From Pseudomonas abyssi (GTDB lineage Bacteria; Pseudomonadota; Gammaproteobacteria; Pseudomonadales; Pseudomonadaceae): a DNA stretch of 42,946 nucleotides. The position numbers and the translations under genes are program-made. Below, piece by piece: positions 27,683-36,965 of the stretch (position 1 is the first letter of the stretch; every line of letters starts with the position of its first letter). The DNA lies in assembly GCF_002307495.1 (NCBI RefSeq), contig NZ_NTMR01000033.1, positions 1 to 42,946 on the forward strand. Reading direction: 5' to 3'. The notes beneath the pieces are model-generated. The model was not told where the DNA came from, ran no database searches, and was given only the letters and a program-made list of their open reading frames with translations.

Positions 27683-28219
27683 TCAGACTTGCGGCGGGCC
27701 GGGGTAGCCGACGGCGGCCCAGGATTGCGGGGTGGCGTACCAGGACAACTGCAGCAGCTGTGTGATGGCCTTGTGGCCCTTGCGCAACAGCTCGAAACGG
27801 CTGTCGCGCCAGCGCAGCAGGAAGGTTTCCAGTTGCTTTGGGCTAGCCTCGGCCAGATTGCCCCAGATGCCGGTCAGCGGGCCGCGGGTCAGCGGCAGCG
27901 ACAGCATGCCCAGCAGGTTGAGGACTTCATCCTGGACAAAGGGGGAGGCGGCTTGCAGGGAGCGGTCCAGCTGGGCCGTGGCCAGGGTAATGGCGTCGGT
28001 CTCGGCAAACGCCGGGTGCGGGCCGATCACGGCAGGGTAGAGGGCGCGCAGCAGCGGCAGGTCAGAGTCGCGCAGCACTGCCAGATGGCTGGCTGGCGCG
28101 CTGCTGCTGCAGCCGCTGAGGCTGGCGGTCAGGCCGGCGGTGCCGAGCACCATGGTGGCGCCCAGACCCAGCTTGAGCAGGCTGCGCCGGTCAAGGCTCG
28201 GCGAGTTGGTATCAGGCAT
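27683..28219 (-). CDS. Tat-exported lipoprotein, gluconate 2-dehydrogenase subunit 3-like
   Basis: 178 residues. The N-terminus SLDRRSLLKLGLGA has the twin-arginine motif. The hydrophobic region ends in a lipobox, TASLSGC (C37), so it is exported folded and lipidated. The rest is helical, with LRALYPAVIGPHPAF near 55-70 and a C-terminal Trp-rich GHKAITQLLQLSWYATPQSW region. The pattern is that of small partner subunits of GMC or gluconate-type dehydrogenases. It precedes the GMC gene by 9 bases and follows the aldehyde dehydrogenase gene by 34 bases, so all three likely form an operon. Confidence 0.8.
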   Translation of the reverse strand: MPDTNSPSLDRRSLLKLGLGATMVLGTAGLTASLSGCSSSAPASHLAVLRDSDLPLLRALYPAVIGPHPAFAETDAITLATAQLDRSLQAASPFVQDEVLNLLGMLSLPLTRGPLTGIWGNLAEASPKQLETFLLRWRDSRFELLRKGHKAITQLLQLSWYATPQSWAAVGYPGPPQV

Positions 28220-28253
28220 GGTCGTTCTTCTTTTTATTGTTGTTTACGCTGTC

Positions 28254-29696
28254 TCAGCGCAGAAACAGTTTGTACACGAGATTGAGCAGTTTGCCACCGT
28301 AGGGCGGGTAGATCGGCTTGGCGCCGTTGTAACGCTGCTTGATGTAGACGCCCTTGGCCTTGCTCATGGTGAGAAAGCCTTCGTGGCCGTGGTAGTGGCC
28401 CATACCGGAGGCGCCGATGCCGCCGAAGGGCATGTCATCCTGGGCCACATGCAGCAGCGCATCGTTGATGCACATGCCGCCGGCGTGGGTCTGCTCCATC
28501 AGTCGTTGCTGCTCGGCCTTGTCGTAGCCGAAATAATAGAGCGCCAGCGGACGCGGGCGCTCGGCGATGTAGTCGAGCGCGGCATCCAGATTGTCGTACG
28601 GCAGGATCGGCAGCAGCGGGCCGAAGATTTCGTCCTGCATGACCTTCATGTCGTCGTTGACGTCCAGCAGCAGGGTCGGCGCGATAATGCGTGTGCCGCT
28701 CAGATCCTCGTTACCCGGGTTGATCGGCAGGATGCGTGCGCCTTTCTCTTCGGCATCATTCAGGTAGCTCTGCAGGCGCTGATACTGCCGCGGGTTGATC
28801 ACCTGGGTGAAGTCGGCGTTGTCGCGCAGGTTCGGGTACATCTGGGCAAACTGCGTATGCAGCGCCTGGGTCAGCTCCTCGACCCGGCCGCGCGGGCAGA
28901 GGATGTAGTCGGGGGCGACGCAGGTCTGGCCGGCGTTGACGCCCTTGCCAAAGGCAATGCGCTCGGCTGCGTCAGCCAGCGGCACGTCGGCAGACACGAT
29001 GGCCGGTGACTTGCCGCCCAGCTCCAGGGTGACCGGGGTCAGGTTGTCGGCGGCCGCGCGCATCACGTGGCGGCCGATACTGGTAGCGCCGGTAAACAGC
29101 AGATGATCGAACGCCAGTTTGGAGAAGGCGACGCCCACGTCGGCTTCGCCAGTGACCACGGCGACGTGATCTTGCGGGAAGATCTCACCCAAGAGTTGTT
29201 CCAGCACCTCGGCGGTACGCGGGGTGGATTCGCTCATCTTGATCATCGCCCGGTTACCGGCCGACAGCGCGGTGATCAGCGGGCCGACGGCGAGAAACAG
29301 CGGGTAGTTCCAGGGCACGATGATGCCGACCACGCCCAGCGGTTGGTACACCACTTGCGCCTTGGCCGGTTGAAAGGCGATACCGACCCGACGGCGTGAG
29401 GGCTTCATCCAGCGGCGTACTCGCTTGCTGGCGTAATGAATGCCTTCGAGCGAGGGCATGATTTCCGCCAGCCGCGTTTCGTCCGCCGAGCGACGGCCGA
29501 AGTCGTCGCTGATGGCGTCGATCAGCGCCTGCTGGTGTTTCAGAATCCCTTGCTTGAGAGCCTGCAGCTGCTGAATGCGTTCGTCGGCGGAGGGCATGGG
29601 GGCCTTGCGAAACGCCGCGCGCTGGGCGTCGAACAGGTCGTGCATGCGGCTGATGGACTGCTGCTGCTCTTGCATGTAGGCGATATCGGCTACCAT
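28254..29696 (-). CDS. calB: Aldehyde dehydrogenase, coniferyl aldehyde dehydrogenase (CalB) type
   Basis: 480 residues. The ALDH fold is complete: VVGIIVPWNYPLFLAVGPL, FTGATSIGRHVM, TLELGGKSPAIV with the general-base glutamate, and NAGQTCVAPDYIL with the catalytic cysteine. Length and the C-terminal FLTMSKAKGVYIKQRYNG match the class 3-like group that includes CalB. It oxidises aldehydes, possibly phenylpropenoid or aliphatic, to acids with NAD(P). It is the first gene of a likely operon with the Tat lipoprotein and GMC enzyme, and is divergent from a TetR gene whose putative operator lies between them. The exact substrate is an inference from family resemblance. Confidence 0.87.
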   Translation of the reverse strand: MVADIAYMQEQQQSISRMHDLFDAQRAAFRKAPMPSADERIQQLQALKQGILKHQQALIDAISDDFGRRSADETRLAEIMPSLEGIHYASKRVRRWMKPSRRRVGIAFQPAKAQVVYQPLGVVGIIVPWNYPLFLAVGPLITALSAGNRAMIKMSESTPRTAEVLEQLLGEIFPQDHVAVVTGEADVGVAFSKLAFDHLLFTGATSIGRHVMRAAADNLTPVTLELGGKSPAIVSADVPLADAAERIAFGKGVNAGQTCVAPDYILCPRGRVEELTQALHTQFAQMYPNLRDNADFTQVINPRQYQRLQSYLNDAEEKGARILPINPGNEDLSGTRIIAPTLLLDVNDDMKVMQDEIFGPLLPILPYDNLDAALDYIAERPRPLALYYFGYDKAEQQRLMEQTHAGGMCINDALLHVAQDDMPFGGIGASGMGHYHGHEGFLTMSKAKGVYIKQRYNGAKPIYPPYGGKLLNLVYKLFLR

Positions 29697-29806
29697 GGTG
29701 CCTCCGTCGGCTGGGTCAGCTGTGCCAGCACTGTTTTGTTGTTATCGGCGCTGTTGTCGTCGGCGAGGTCTGTGAGTCCTGCCGTTGTCGGTCTGGACTG
29801 TATTTC

Positions 29807-29822
29807 TAGAGTAATTGCTCTA
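29807..29822. promoter_or_regulatory. Putative TetR-family operator between calB and tetR-type gene
   Basis: TAGAGTAATTGCTCTA is a 16-bp dyad symmetric at 14 of 16 positions. It lies 39 bases before the TetR-type start codon and 110 bases before the calB start in the divergent intergenic region. Autoregulation and control of calB by the TetR-type protein are inferred from position. Confidence 0.5.
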
Positions 29823-29861
29823 AAGTGTCAAATAATCTGTGAGTGAAGCCGACCAACGACC

Positions 29862-30512
29862 ATGAAAACCCGCGACCGCATCATCGAAGCCAGCCTGCAG
29901 TTGTTCAACGAGCAGGGCGAGCGCGCTGTTACCACCAACCACATTGCTGCGCATCTGGGCATGTCGCCGGGCAACCTCTATTACCACTTCCGCAACAAGC
30001 AGCAGATCATTGCCGAGCTGTTCGAGCGCTACGCTGCTGAAGCCGAGCAGAATCTGGCCTTGCCGCAGGGCCGGGCGCTCGATCTGGATGACAAGGCGCG
30101 TTACCTGGAGTCGATGGGTGCCACCATGTGGCGCTACCGCTTCATGCTGCGCGACCTGGAGCACTTGCTGGCCAGCGATGTGGAGCTGGCTGCGCGCTAT
30201 CGGGCATTTTCGCGCCACTCCCTGCGGGCGATCGAGGCTATCTTCCAGGGCACGATTGATGCGGGCATTCTGGATGCCCGCTACGCCAACGCTGAGGTAC
30301 TGGCGCTCAACAGCTGGTTGCTGATGACCAGCTGGGTCAACTTTCTCTGCACCACCATGCTCAACGACGCGCAGGATGACCTGACGCCGCAGATGCTGCG
30401 ACGGGGCGTCTATCAGGTGTTGGCGCAGGAGCGCGGCCTGCTCAGCGAGGCCGCTCGCCCGGCGGTGGACGTGATGCTGGAACGGCTCTACTCGCCGCTC
30501 GCGGCAGACTGA
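29862..30512 (+). CDS. TetR/AcrR-family transcriptional regulator
   Basis: 216 residues. The N-terminal helix-turn-helix is standard: KTRDRIIEASLQLFNEQGER, then TTNHIAAHLGMSPGNLYYHF and NKQQIIAELFERY. The remaining residues form the helical ligand-binding and dimer domain, with no closer assignment possible. It is divergent from the calB-lipoprotein-GMC operon, which is its probable target. Its last 25 bases overlap the end of the convergent hydrolase gene, so no terminator separates the two. Confidence 0.92.
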   Translation: MKTRDRIIEASLQLFNEQGERAVTTNHIAAHLGMSPGNLYYHFRNKQQIIAELFERYAAEAEQNLALPQGRALDLDDKARYLESMGATMWRYRFMLRDLEHLLASDVELAARYRAFSRHSLRAIEAIFQGTIDAGILDARYANAEVLALNSWLLMTSWVNFLCTTMLNDAQDDLTPQMLRRGVYQVLAQERGLLSEAARPAVDVMLERLYSPLAAD

Positions 30513-31504
30513 AGCTGCTGTTGGAACCAGGCGGGAATGCGCCGCTCCAGATAGTAGCGCGGTTGCCAGGGCGGCCCTTCGATAAAGCCGACGTGACCAC
30601 CGCCCTGGTGCAGCTCAAACTCGGTTTGCGGGCCGAGTTCGCTGAGCTGCGGCAGGCTGTGCGGGTAGACGAAGGGGTCGTTGTGGGCCTGAATCAGCAG
30701 ACAGGGCACCTGAATTGCGCCGAGAAAATATCGGCTGCTGCAGCGTCGGTAGTAGTCCTGCGCGCTGGCATAGCCGTGCAGCGGCGCGGTCACCCGGCCA
30801 TCGAAATCCCAGAAGGTATCCATTCCCTCCATTGAGCCCAACGCATCCAGCCGTGCCTGCTCGCTGTGCCTGCCTTGATGCTGGAACAGGCGCTTCTTGT
30901 TGCTGACGTAGGCCAGCATGTCACGCATGAAGCGGCCCTGGTAGACCCGCGAGAAGCCCACGCTGATGCGATCGGCGCATTGATCCAGCCGAAACGGCGC
31001 CGAGACTGCGACCGCCGCGTGCAATGGGCATTGGTCCGCACATTCACCCAGATATTTGAGCAGCACGTTACCGCCCAGTGAGTAGCCGGCGGCCGCCAAT
31101 GTGCGCCCGGGATAGCGCAGCAGCACATGGTTGACCACCTCGGCCAGATCATCGCTGGCGCCAGAGTGGTAGGCGCGGGCGCTGTGGTTGGGCTCGCCCG
31201 AGCAGCCGCGCCAGTTGACCGCGACGCTACGCCAGCCGAGTTTCGCCAGTTGTTGTTGCTGGCCGAGGATATACAGCGAGCTGGAGCTGCCGGTCAGGCC
31301 GTGCAGCAGAATCACGCAGGGCGTATCGGGATGGTCCGGCCCGAACCAGTCGAGGTCGAGAAAGTCGCCGTCGGCGAGGGTCAGCCGCTCGCGCTCGCGA
31401 TGCAGCAGGGGCGGACGGCGCAGCAGTGGGCTGAACAGGGTCTGCAGGTGGCCGCCGGGCAGCCAGCGCGCAGGCCGGAAGCGGCTCACGCTGCCCGGTG
31501 CCAC
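30488..31504 (-). CDS. YheT-type alpha/beta hydrolase
   Basis: 338 residues from a GTG inside the rsmD end. The N-terminal FRPARWLPGGHLQTLFSPLL is the hallmark of the YheT/EMB8 group. The oxyanion strand region is ILLHGLTGSSSS; the nucleophile is the serine of AAAGYSLGGNVLLKYLGE; the acid lies in QAHNDPFV and the histidine in QGGGHVGFIEG. Function is uncertain: a hydrolase of esters or thioesters. It overlaps rsmD by 19 bases and so is probably co-transcribed with it. An alternative GTG start at residue 5 is also possible. Confidence 0.85.
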   Translation of the reverse strand: MAPGSVSRFRPARWLPGGHLQTLFSPLLRRPPLLHRERERLTLADGDFLDLDWFGPDHPDTPCVILLHGLTGSSSSLYILGQQQQLAKLGWRSVAVNWRGCSGEPNHSARAYHSGASDDLAEVVNHVLLRYPGRTLAAAGYSLGGNVLLKYLGECADQCPLHAAVAVSAPFRLDQCADRISVGFSRVYQGRFMRDMLAYVSNKKRLFQHQGRHSEQARLDALGSMEGMDTFWDFDGRVTAPLHGYASAQDYYRRCSSRYFLGAIQVPCLLIQAHNDPFVYPHSLPQLSELGPQTEFELHQGGGHVGFIEGPPWQPRYYLERRIPAWFQQQLQSAASGE

Positions 31505-32067
31505 AGGCTGTACCAGACCTGACCGGCGCGCTTTTCTCGGTGCAGTTGCCAGCTGCCGGGCAGGGTCAGCTGGCTGGGCGATTGCTCGCTTTCAATATAG
31601 ATCTGTGCGTCGTCGGCCAGCCAGCCGTTGGCTTCCAGCGCGCTGCAGGCCGGTTCAAGCAGGCCCTGATGGAACGGCGGATCGAGAAACACCAGATCAA
31701 ATTGACGCGGCGGCGTACCGCTCAGCAGGGACAGGCCGTCCTGCTGGACCACCTCGGCGCGATCGCATTCCAGTGTCTGCAGATGGCCGCGCAGGGTCTG
31801 CACCACATCCCGGCTGAGGTCACCGGCCAAAGCGCTGGCGGCGCCGCGAGACAGGGCTTCCAGGGTCAGCGCGCCACTGCCGGTGAACGGGTCCAGGCAA
31901 TGGGCGCCGGGCACAGCGCTGCTCAGCCAGTTGAACAGCGTCTCACGTACGCGGTCGGGCGTCGGGCGCAGGCCCGGCTGCTCGGTAAAGCTGAAACGGC
32001 GGCTGCGCCACTCCCCCGCGATGATGCGTAGCTGGCTGACGCGCGCCTTGGTGCGAACGGGCTTCAT
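31486..32067 (-). CDS. rsmD: 16S rRNA (guanine(966)-N2)-methyltransferase
   Basis: 193 residues. N-terminal LRIIAGEWRSRRF and RPTPDRVRETLFNWL are typical of RsmD. The SAM site is CLDPFTGSGALTLEALSRGA, and the catalytic motif IV is LVFLDPPFH. It methylates N2 of G966 of 16S rRNA. Its start overlaps the stop of the upstream M16 peptidase gene by ATGA, a translational coupling usual in pseudomonads. Confidence 0.95.
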   Translation of the reverse strand: MKPVRTKARVSQLRIIAGEWRSRRFSFTEQPGLRPTPDRVRETLFNWLSSAVPGAHCLDPFTGSGALTLEALSRGAASALAGDLSRDVVQTLRGHLQTLECDRAEVVQQDGLSLLSGTPPRQFDLVFLDPPFHQGLLEPACSALEANGWLADDAQIYIESEQSPSQLTLPGSWQLHREKRAGQVWYSLWHRAA

Positions 32068-33608
32068 GCGTCCTCGCTCTCTGTGGTCTGGGCTGCCGAG
32101 TCGCTCTCGGTGTCGCTGCTGTCTTGCTCCGGCTCCGGTTGCGGCGGGCCAACGGTGATGATCACGCGCCGGTCGGCCGGCAGCTGGCGGGCAAAGGCGT
32201 CGCGGATATCTTCGCTGGTCAGCGCTTGCACGCGATCCAGGAACAGCTGCATGTAGTTCAGCGGCAGGTCATAAAAGCCGATGGCGCCCAATTGCGAGAC
32301 GATGGCGCCGTTGCTCGCGGTGCTGAGCGGAAATTCGCCCAGCATTTGCTGCTTGGCGCGGCTCAGCTCGGTGTCGGTCGGGCCGCTACGGATGAACTCA
32401 TCCAGCACCTGATTGGCGACGTCCAGCGCCTGCTCGGCCTGGTCGGCGCGGGTCTGAATGCTGATATAGAAGGGGCCGGGCGCCTGCATGGCACTGAAGG
32501 TGCTGCGCGGCGAGTAGGCCAGCCCGCGTTGCTCGCGGATCTCATGGACCAGGCGTGAACCAAAGCCGCCACCGCCCAGGATCTGGTTGCCCAGATACAG
32601 CGCCGCGTAGTCCGGATCATCTCGGCTGATGCCCTGCTGAGCGATCAGCAGATGGGTCTGGTTGCTGGCAAAGTCGATGTGCTGGGTGCTGGCGCTGACC
32701 GGCTCGGGTGCCGGGGTACGCGGCGCAGCATCACCCTGCGGCATGGCGTCGGCAAGATGCTGGGCCAGTTGCTCGGCGCGCTGGCGGTCGACGGCGCCAA
32801 CCAGCGCAATCACCGCATTGCTGGCGTTGTAGTAGGTTTGCTGGAAGCGCTGTAGGTCTTCGCGGGTGATGGCGTTGATGCTCTCTTGCGTGCCGTCCGG
32901 CGGGATGCCGTAGGGGTGGCCGGGATACAGGGTCGACCAGAGTGCTTCGCTGGCCTGGCTGTCCGGGCGCTGGCGGGCATAGCGCAGGCCGGCCAGCATC
33001 TGTTCGCGGATACGCTGCAGCGAGGCCTCGGGGAAGCTCGGTTTGGCCAGAATCTGCGCAAACAGCGACAGCGCCGGCTCCAGCTTGTCGCTGGCGGTCA
33101 GAGTGCGCAGGCCAAGCAGGCCCATATCGCGATGCGCGCTGTTGCTGAACTGCGCGCCCAGGCGTTCAAAGCCCGCAGCGATATCGCCGGCATCCAGATT
33201 GCCGGTGCCTTCGTTGAGCATGGCGTTGGTAAAACCGGCCAGGCCCGGCAGCTCGCCGTCGCGGCTGGCGCCGGCGGCAAACAGGATCTGCACATCCAGC
33301 ATCGGCAGCTCATCGGCGTGCATGTAATAGACCGGAGTACCCTGGCTGGTCTGCCAGTGCTGCAGGTCCAGCCCGCGGCGCGCCGGCGGGGTGTCCAGGT
33401 CCAGCTCCTCTAGTGACTGCAGTGCGGGCAGCGGCTCGCCAAAGACTTCGCTGGCGGTGTCGGTGACGACCAGCGCCTCGGTAGGCACCTCGACCGGCTC
33501 GGGGATGGACTGCTCGGGCGCACGCTCAACCAGCAGGAACAGCATGCCGCCGAGTACCAGCAGGGCAATCAGCCAGCGCAGCGCGGAAAACGGGGAACGG
33601 GGGCTCAT
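32064..33608 (-). CDS. M16-family peptidase-like protein without the zinc motif
   Basis: 514 residues with an N-terminal membrane anchor or signal (WLIALLVLGGMLFLLVE). The M16 fold is evident: GLAGFTNAMLNEGTGNLDAG stands where active members have HxxEH, and VHEIREQRGLAYSPRSTF is the typical C-half R/Y motif. Because the zinc ligands are missing it should be the non-catalytic partner of the active peptidase encoded directly upstream, as in the alpha/beta processing peptidase pairs. The C-terminus is acidic and Ser/Glu rich. Its start overlaps the upstream gene's stop by 4 bases. Confidence 0.88.
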   Translation of the reverse strand: MSPRSPFSALRWLIALLVLGGMLFLLVERAPEQSIPEPVEVPTEALVVTDTASEVFGEPLPALQSLEELDLDTPPARRGLDLQHWQTSQGTPVYYMHADELPMLDVQILFAAGASRDGELPGLAGFTNAMLNEGTGNLDAGDIAAGFERLGAQFSNSAHRDMGLLGLRTLTASDKLEPALSLFAQILAKPSFPEASLQRIREQMLAGLRYARQRPDSQASEALWSTLYPGHPYGIPPDGTQESINAITREDLQRFQQTYYNASNAVIALVGAVDRQRAEQLAQHLADAMPQGDAAPRTPAPEPVSASTQHIDFASNQTHLLIAQQGISRDDPDYAALYLGNQILGGGGFGSRLVHEIREQRGLAYSPRSTFSAMQAPGPFYISIQTRADQAEQALDVANQVLDEFIRSGPTDTELSRAKQQMLGEFPLSTASNGAIVSQLGAIGFYDLPLNYMQLFLDRVQALTSEDIRDAFARQLPADRRVIITVGPPQPEPEQDSSDTESDSAAQTTESEDA

Positions 33609-34951
33609 GGTTGTGCCTCCTCGGCAAGCGGCAGGTTGTAACTGCGGGTCAGACGGTCGCGCACCAGGTAGCGGCGGGCTACCTCGCTGATCTGTTCTGG
33701 GGTAATGGCCTGCAGGGCTGCGGTGTCTTCGTCCACCAGCTCCCAGGACAGCCCGACCACCTCCAGCTCACCGATGCGATTGGCCTGCGCCATGATGCTG
33801 TCCTGGGCGTAGACCAAGCCGGCGACGACTTGGGCCTGCACGCGGGCCAGCTCGTCCTCGCTGGGCGGGTTTTGCTTGAGCTCGTCGATTTCCTGCCAGA
33901 TCGCCTCTTCCAGCTGCGGCAGGTCAATGTTGCGGGCCTCGTTGGGGATGCCGCTGAAGACAAACAGGCTGTCGCCCCGGGTGAAGGCATCGTAGCCGGT
34001 GCCCACCGAGGTGGCGATGGCCTGGCCACGCTCCAGATGGCTGGGCAGGCGTGCGCTGTAGCCGCCGTCCAACACGGCGCCGAGCAGGCGCAGGGCATGG
34101 ACTTCCCAGGCCTCGCTGGCGGTGTTCAGCGAGGGCACGTTGAAGCCCATCAGCAACGTTGGCAGTTGCAGGTCCAGATGCAGTGTCATGCTGCGCTCAC
34201 CGGGCGCGGATAGCTCCAGCGGTGTGCGAACCACCGGTTTGGCGCCGGCGGGCACGGCGCCAAAGTAGCGCTCGACCAGCGGCTTGACCGTTTCGGGGTA
34301 CACATCGCCAACAATCACCAGCACCGCGTTGCCCGGCACATAGTGCTGTTTGTACCAGGCACGCAGGTCCTCGATGCTCATGCGCTCGATGTCGTGCATC
34401 CAGCCGATGACCGGCTGGCGATAGGGATTGGCGGTGTAGGCCTGAGCGAGGAAGCGCTCGTAGGCCAGGCCGTTGGGGTTGTCATCCACGCGCATGCGGC
34501 GCTCTTCCTTGATGACCTCGATCTCCTTGATGAACTCGTCCTCGGGCAGGGTCAGCAGGTGCATGCGCTCGGCTTCGAGTTCCAGCGCGACGGGCAGCTG
34601 GTCACGGCTGAGCATCTGGTAGTAGGCGGTGTAGTCGCGACTGGTCATTGCGTTCTCGCTGGCGCCCAGGCTGCTCAGCAGGTGTGAGGCCTGGCCCGGC
34701 TCCAGATGCTCGCTGCCCTTGAACATCATGTGTTCCAGCGCGTGGGACAGACCGGTCTGCCCGGGCGGCTCGTCGACCCCGCCGACCTTGTACCAGACCT
34801 GCGAGACCACCACTGGTGCGCGGTGGTCTTCGCGGATAATGACCTTCAGGCCATTGTCCAGAGTGTAACTGTGGGTCGGTTGACGACTCTCGGCATGGGC
34901 GAGGGGCGTCAGCAGCGGGAGTAGAAGCAGGAGGTAACGCAAGGGCAGCAT
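33605..34951 (-). CDS. M16-family zinc metallopeptidase (active subunit)
   Basis: 448 residues from MLPLRYLL; a much longer frame extends upstream but runs antisense to ftsY, so this ATG (AGGATA upstream) is the start. A Sec signal peptide ends at PLAHA (residue 20), so it acts in the periplasm or envelope. The inverted zinc motif HALEH is at H70-H74, and the third ligand lies in the acidic helix near EIEVIKEERRMRVDDNPNG. It should degrade or process peptides. It is paired with a zinc-less M16 homologue downstream through a 4-base overlap. Divergent from ftsY. Confidence 0.93.
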   Translation of the reverse strand: MLPLRYLLLLLPLLTPLAHAESRQPTHSYTLDNGLKVIIREDHRAPVVVSQVWYKVGGVDEPPGQTGLSHALEHMMFKGSEHLEPGQASHLLSSLGASENAMTSRDYTAYYQMLSRDQLPVALELEAERMHLLTLPEDEFIKEIEVIKEERRMRVDDNPNGLAYERFLAQAYTANPYRQPVIGWMHDIERMSIEDLRAWYKQHYVPGNAVLVIVGDVYPETVKPLVERYFGAVPAGAKPVVRTPLELSAPGERSMTLHLDLQLPTLLMGFNVPSLNTASEAWEVHALRLLGAVLDGGYSARLPSHLERGQAIATSVGTGYDAFTRGDSLFVFSGIPNEARNIDLPQLEEAIWQEIDELKQNPPSEDELARVQAQVVAGLVYAQDSIMAQANRIGELEVVGLSWELVDEDTAALQAITPEQISEVARRYLVRDRLTRSYNLPLAEEAQP

Positions 34952-35096
34952 GCAGGTATCCTGTTGTGCGGCGTGGTCGAAAGGCGGGCCGGCAGACGGC
35001 GGCTGCGGGTCATACCGCCCTCGGCTGAAGTGGGGTAGGATAACCCAACCTTCAATGAGGCGGACATGCGCCGCCGAACTCAGATAGTGACACTTC

Positions 35097-36299
35097 ATGT
35101 TTGGTTCCAAAGACAAGCCGCAAGACACCGACACCCAGGACAACAGCAAAGCCGAGAAGAAGGGGCTGTTTGGCTGGGCCCGGCGCAAGGACAAGCCCGC
35201 CGACGCACCGGCACAGACGGATGCGCCGGCGCCGCTGAGTGGCGACCTGAATACCATCGAGGGCCGTGAGGCCGCCGCGCGCGAAGCCGCCGCCTCGCTG
35301 TTTTCCGAGCTGGGCCAGCAAGCGCCGGCCGAGCCACCAGCCGAGGCAGTCGAGCCCGCAGTGCAGCCTGAAACCAGCGGCTTTTTTGCCCGCATGCGCC
35401 AGGGGCTGTCCAAGACCAGCGCCAACCTCGGCGAGGGCATGGCCAATCTGTTCCTCGGCGAGAAAGAAATCGACGACGAGCTGCTGGAGGAGATGGAAAC
35501 CCGCCTGCTGATGGCCGACGTGGGTATCGAAGCCACCACCATGATCATGGAAACCCTGCAGCAGCGCGTTACCCGCCGCCAGGTCTCCAGCCGCAAGGCG
35601 CTGTACCGCGCGCTGCAGGATGAACTCGAAGCGCTGCTGGCGCATGTCGCCAAGCCGCTGGAAATCGACACCAGCAAGAAGCCCTATGTGATTCTGGTGG
35701 TTGGCGTGAATGGCGTCGGCAAGACCACCACCATCGGCAAGCTGGCCAAGCGTCTGCAGGGCGAGGGCAAGCAGGTGATGCTGGCCGCTGGCGACACCTT
35801 CCGCGCCGCCGCCGTCGAGCAGCTGCAGGTCTGGGGTGAGCGCAACAAGATTGGTGTGATTGCCCAGCACACCGGTTCGGACTCTGCGTCGGTGATCTTT
35901 GATGGCCTGCAGGCGGCCAAGGCGCGTGGCGCCGACGTGCTGATCGCCGACACCGCCGGGCGTCTGCATAACAAGGATCACCTGATGGACGAGCTGGCCA
36001 AGGTCAAGCGCGTCATGGCCAAGCTGGATGCCGACGCGCCCCACGAGGTGATGCTGGTGCTGGACGCCGGCACCGGCCAGAATGCGATCTCGCAGACCAA
36101 ACTGTTTGACCAGGCGGTTGGTCTGACCGGTCTGACCCTGACCAAGCTGGACGGCACCGCCAAGGGCGGGGTGATCTTCGCGCTGGCCAAGCAGTTCGGC
36201 CTGCCGATCCGCTTTATCGGGGTGGGCGAGCAGATCGACGACCTGCGTCCCTTTACCGCATCGGACTTTGTCGCGGCACTGTTTGGACAGAAGCCATAA
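35097..36299 (+). CDS. ftsY: Signal recognition particle receptor FtsY
   Basis: 400 residues. The N-terminal A domain (1 to about 95) is charged and Ala/Pro rich. The NG domain has [18 protein letters not shown] (P-loop, about 203-220), [27 protein letters not shown] and [10 protein letters not shown]. It is the membrane receptor for the SRP and docks ribosomes making inner membrane proteins at SecYEG. It begins the ftsY-ftsE-ftsX operon; ftsE starts right at its stop. Confidence 0.97.
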   Translation: MFGSKDKPQDTDTQDNSKAEKKGLFGWARRKDKPADAPAQTDAPAPLSGDLNTIEGREAAAREAAASLFSELGQQAPAEPPAEAVEPAVQPETSGFFARMRQGLSKTSANLGEGMANLFLGEKEIDDELLEEMETRLLMADVGIEATTMIMETLQQRVTRRQVSSRKALYRALQDELEALLAHVAKPLEIDTSKKPYVILVVGVNGVGKTTTIGKLAKRLQGEGKQVMLAAGDTFRAAAVEQLQVWGERNKIGVIAQHTGSDSASVIFDGLQAAKARGADVLIADTAGRLHNKDHLMDELAKVKRVMAKLDADAPHEVMLVLDAGTGQNAISQTKLFDQAVGLTGLTLTKLDGTAKGGVIFALAKQFGLPIRFIGVGEQIDDLRPFTASDFVAALFGQKP

Positions 36300-36965
36300 A
36301 TGATTCGCTTTGAGCAGGTCAGCAAGCGCTATTCCAACGGTCATCAGGGGCTGGATAACCTCAGCTTTCATATTCGGACCGGCGAGATGGTGTTCATTAC
36401 CGGCCATTCAGGCGCCGGCAAGAGCACCCTGCTCAAGCTGATCATGTGCATGGAGCGCCCCAGCAGTGGCGCCGTGCACGTGGGCGGGCAGAATCTGCGT
36501 GACCTGGGCAGTGACGATATTCCCTACCTGCGCCGTCAGGTGGGGGTGGTGTTTCAGAATCACCAGCTATTGTTTGATCGCACGGTCTTCGACAACGTCG
36601 CATTGCCGCTGATCATCAATGGCACGCCGAGTGATGAGGTGGGCCGCCGGGTGCGCGCCGCGCTCGACAAGGTCGGTCTGCTGAGCAAGGAAAATAGCTA
36701 CCCCATTGCCCTCTCCGGCGGTGAGCAGCAGCGCGTCGGCATTGCCCGCGCCGTTGTGCACAAGCCTGCCCTGCTGCTGGCGGACGAGCCGACCGGTAAC
36801 CTCGACCCGGAACTGTCGGCGGAAATCATGGGGCTGTTTGAAGACTTCAATCGCGTGGGGGTGACGGTGATCATCGCCAGTCACGACCTGCCGCTGATCG
36901 CCCGCCTGCACCACCGCACGCTGACCCTCGATCAGGGCCGCCTGCTGGCGGATGGAGAGTCCTGA
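36300..36965 (+). CDS. ftsE: Cell division ATP-binding protein FtsE
   Basis: 221-residue ABC ATPase. Walker A GHSGAGKST, signature LSGGEQQRVGIARA, Walker B LLLADEPTGNLD and the switch histidine in IIASHDLPL are all intact. With FtsX it forms a complex that activates murein hydrolases at the septum in step with ATP hydrolysis. The ATG follows the ftsY stop directly and the stop overlaps the ftsX ATG by one base. Confidence 0.97.
   Translation: MIRFEQVSKRYSNGHQGLDNLSFHIRTGEMVFITGHSGAGKSTLLKLIMCMERPSSGAVHVGGQNLRDLGSDDIPYLRRQVGVVFQNHQLLFDRTVFDNVALPLIINGTPSDEVGRRVRAALDKVGLLSKENSYPIALSGGEQQRVGIARAVVHKPALLLADEPTGNLDPELSAEIMGLFEDFNRVGVTVIIASHDLPLIARLHHRTLTLDQGRLLADGES

Noticed and set aside
34952..35677. 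Upstream extension of the M16 peptidase frame
   Set aside because: The extension has a Ser-rich shadow composition, runs antisense into ftsY, and the ATG at 34951 starts a proper signal peptide.
35052..36407. Long minus-strand open frame of about 450 codons opposite ftsY
   Set aside because: It is exactly antisense to ftsY, which has all NG-domain motifs; its protein is Gln/His/Leu rich with no family look. High-GC codon use leaves the opposite strand open.
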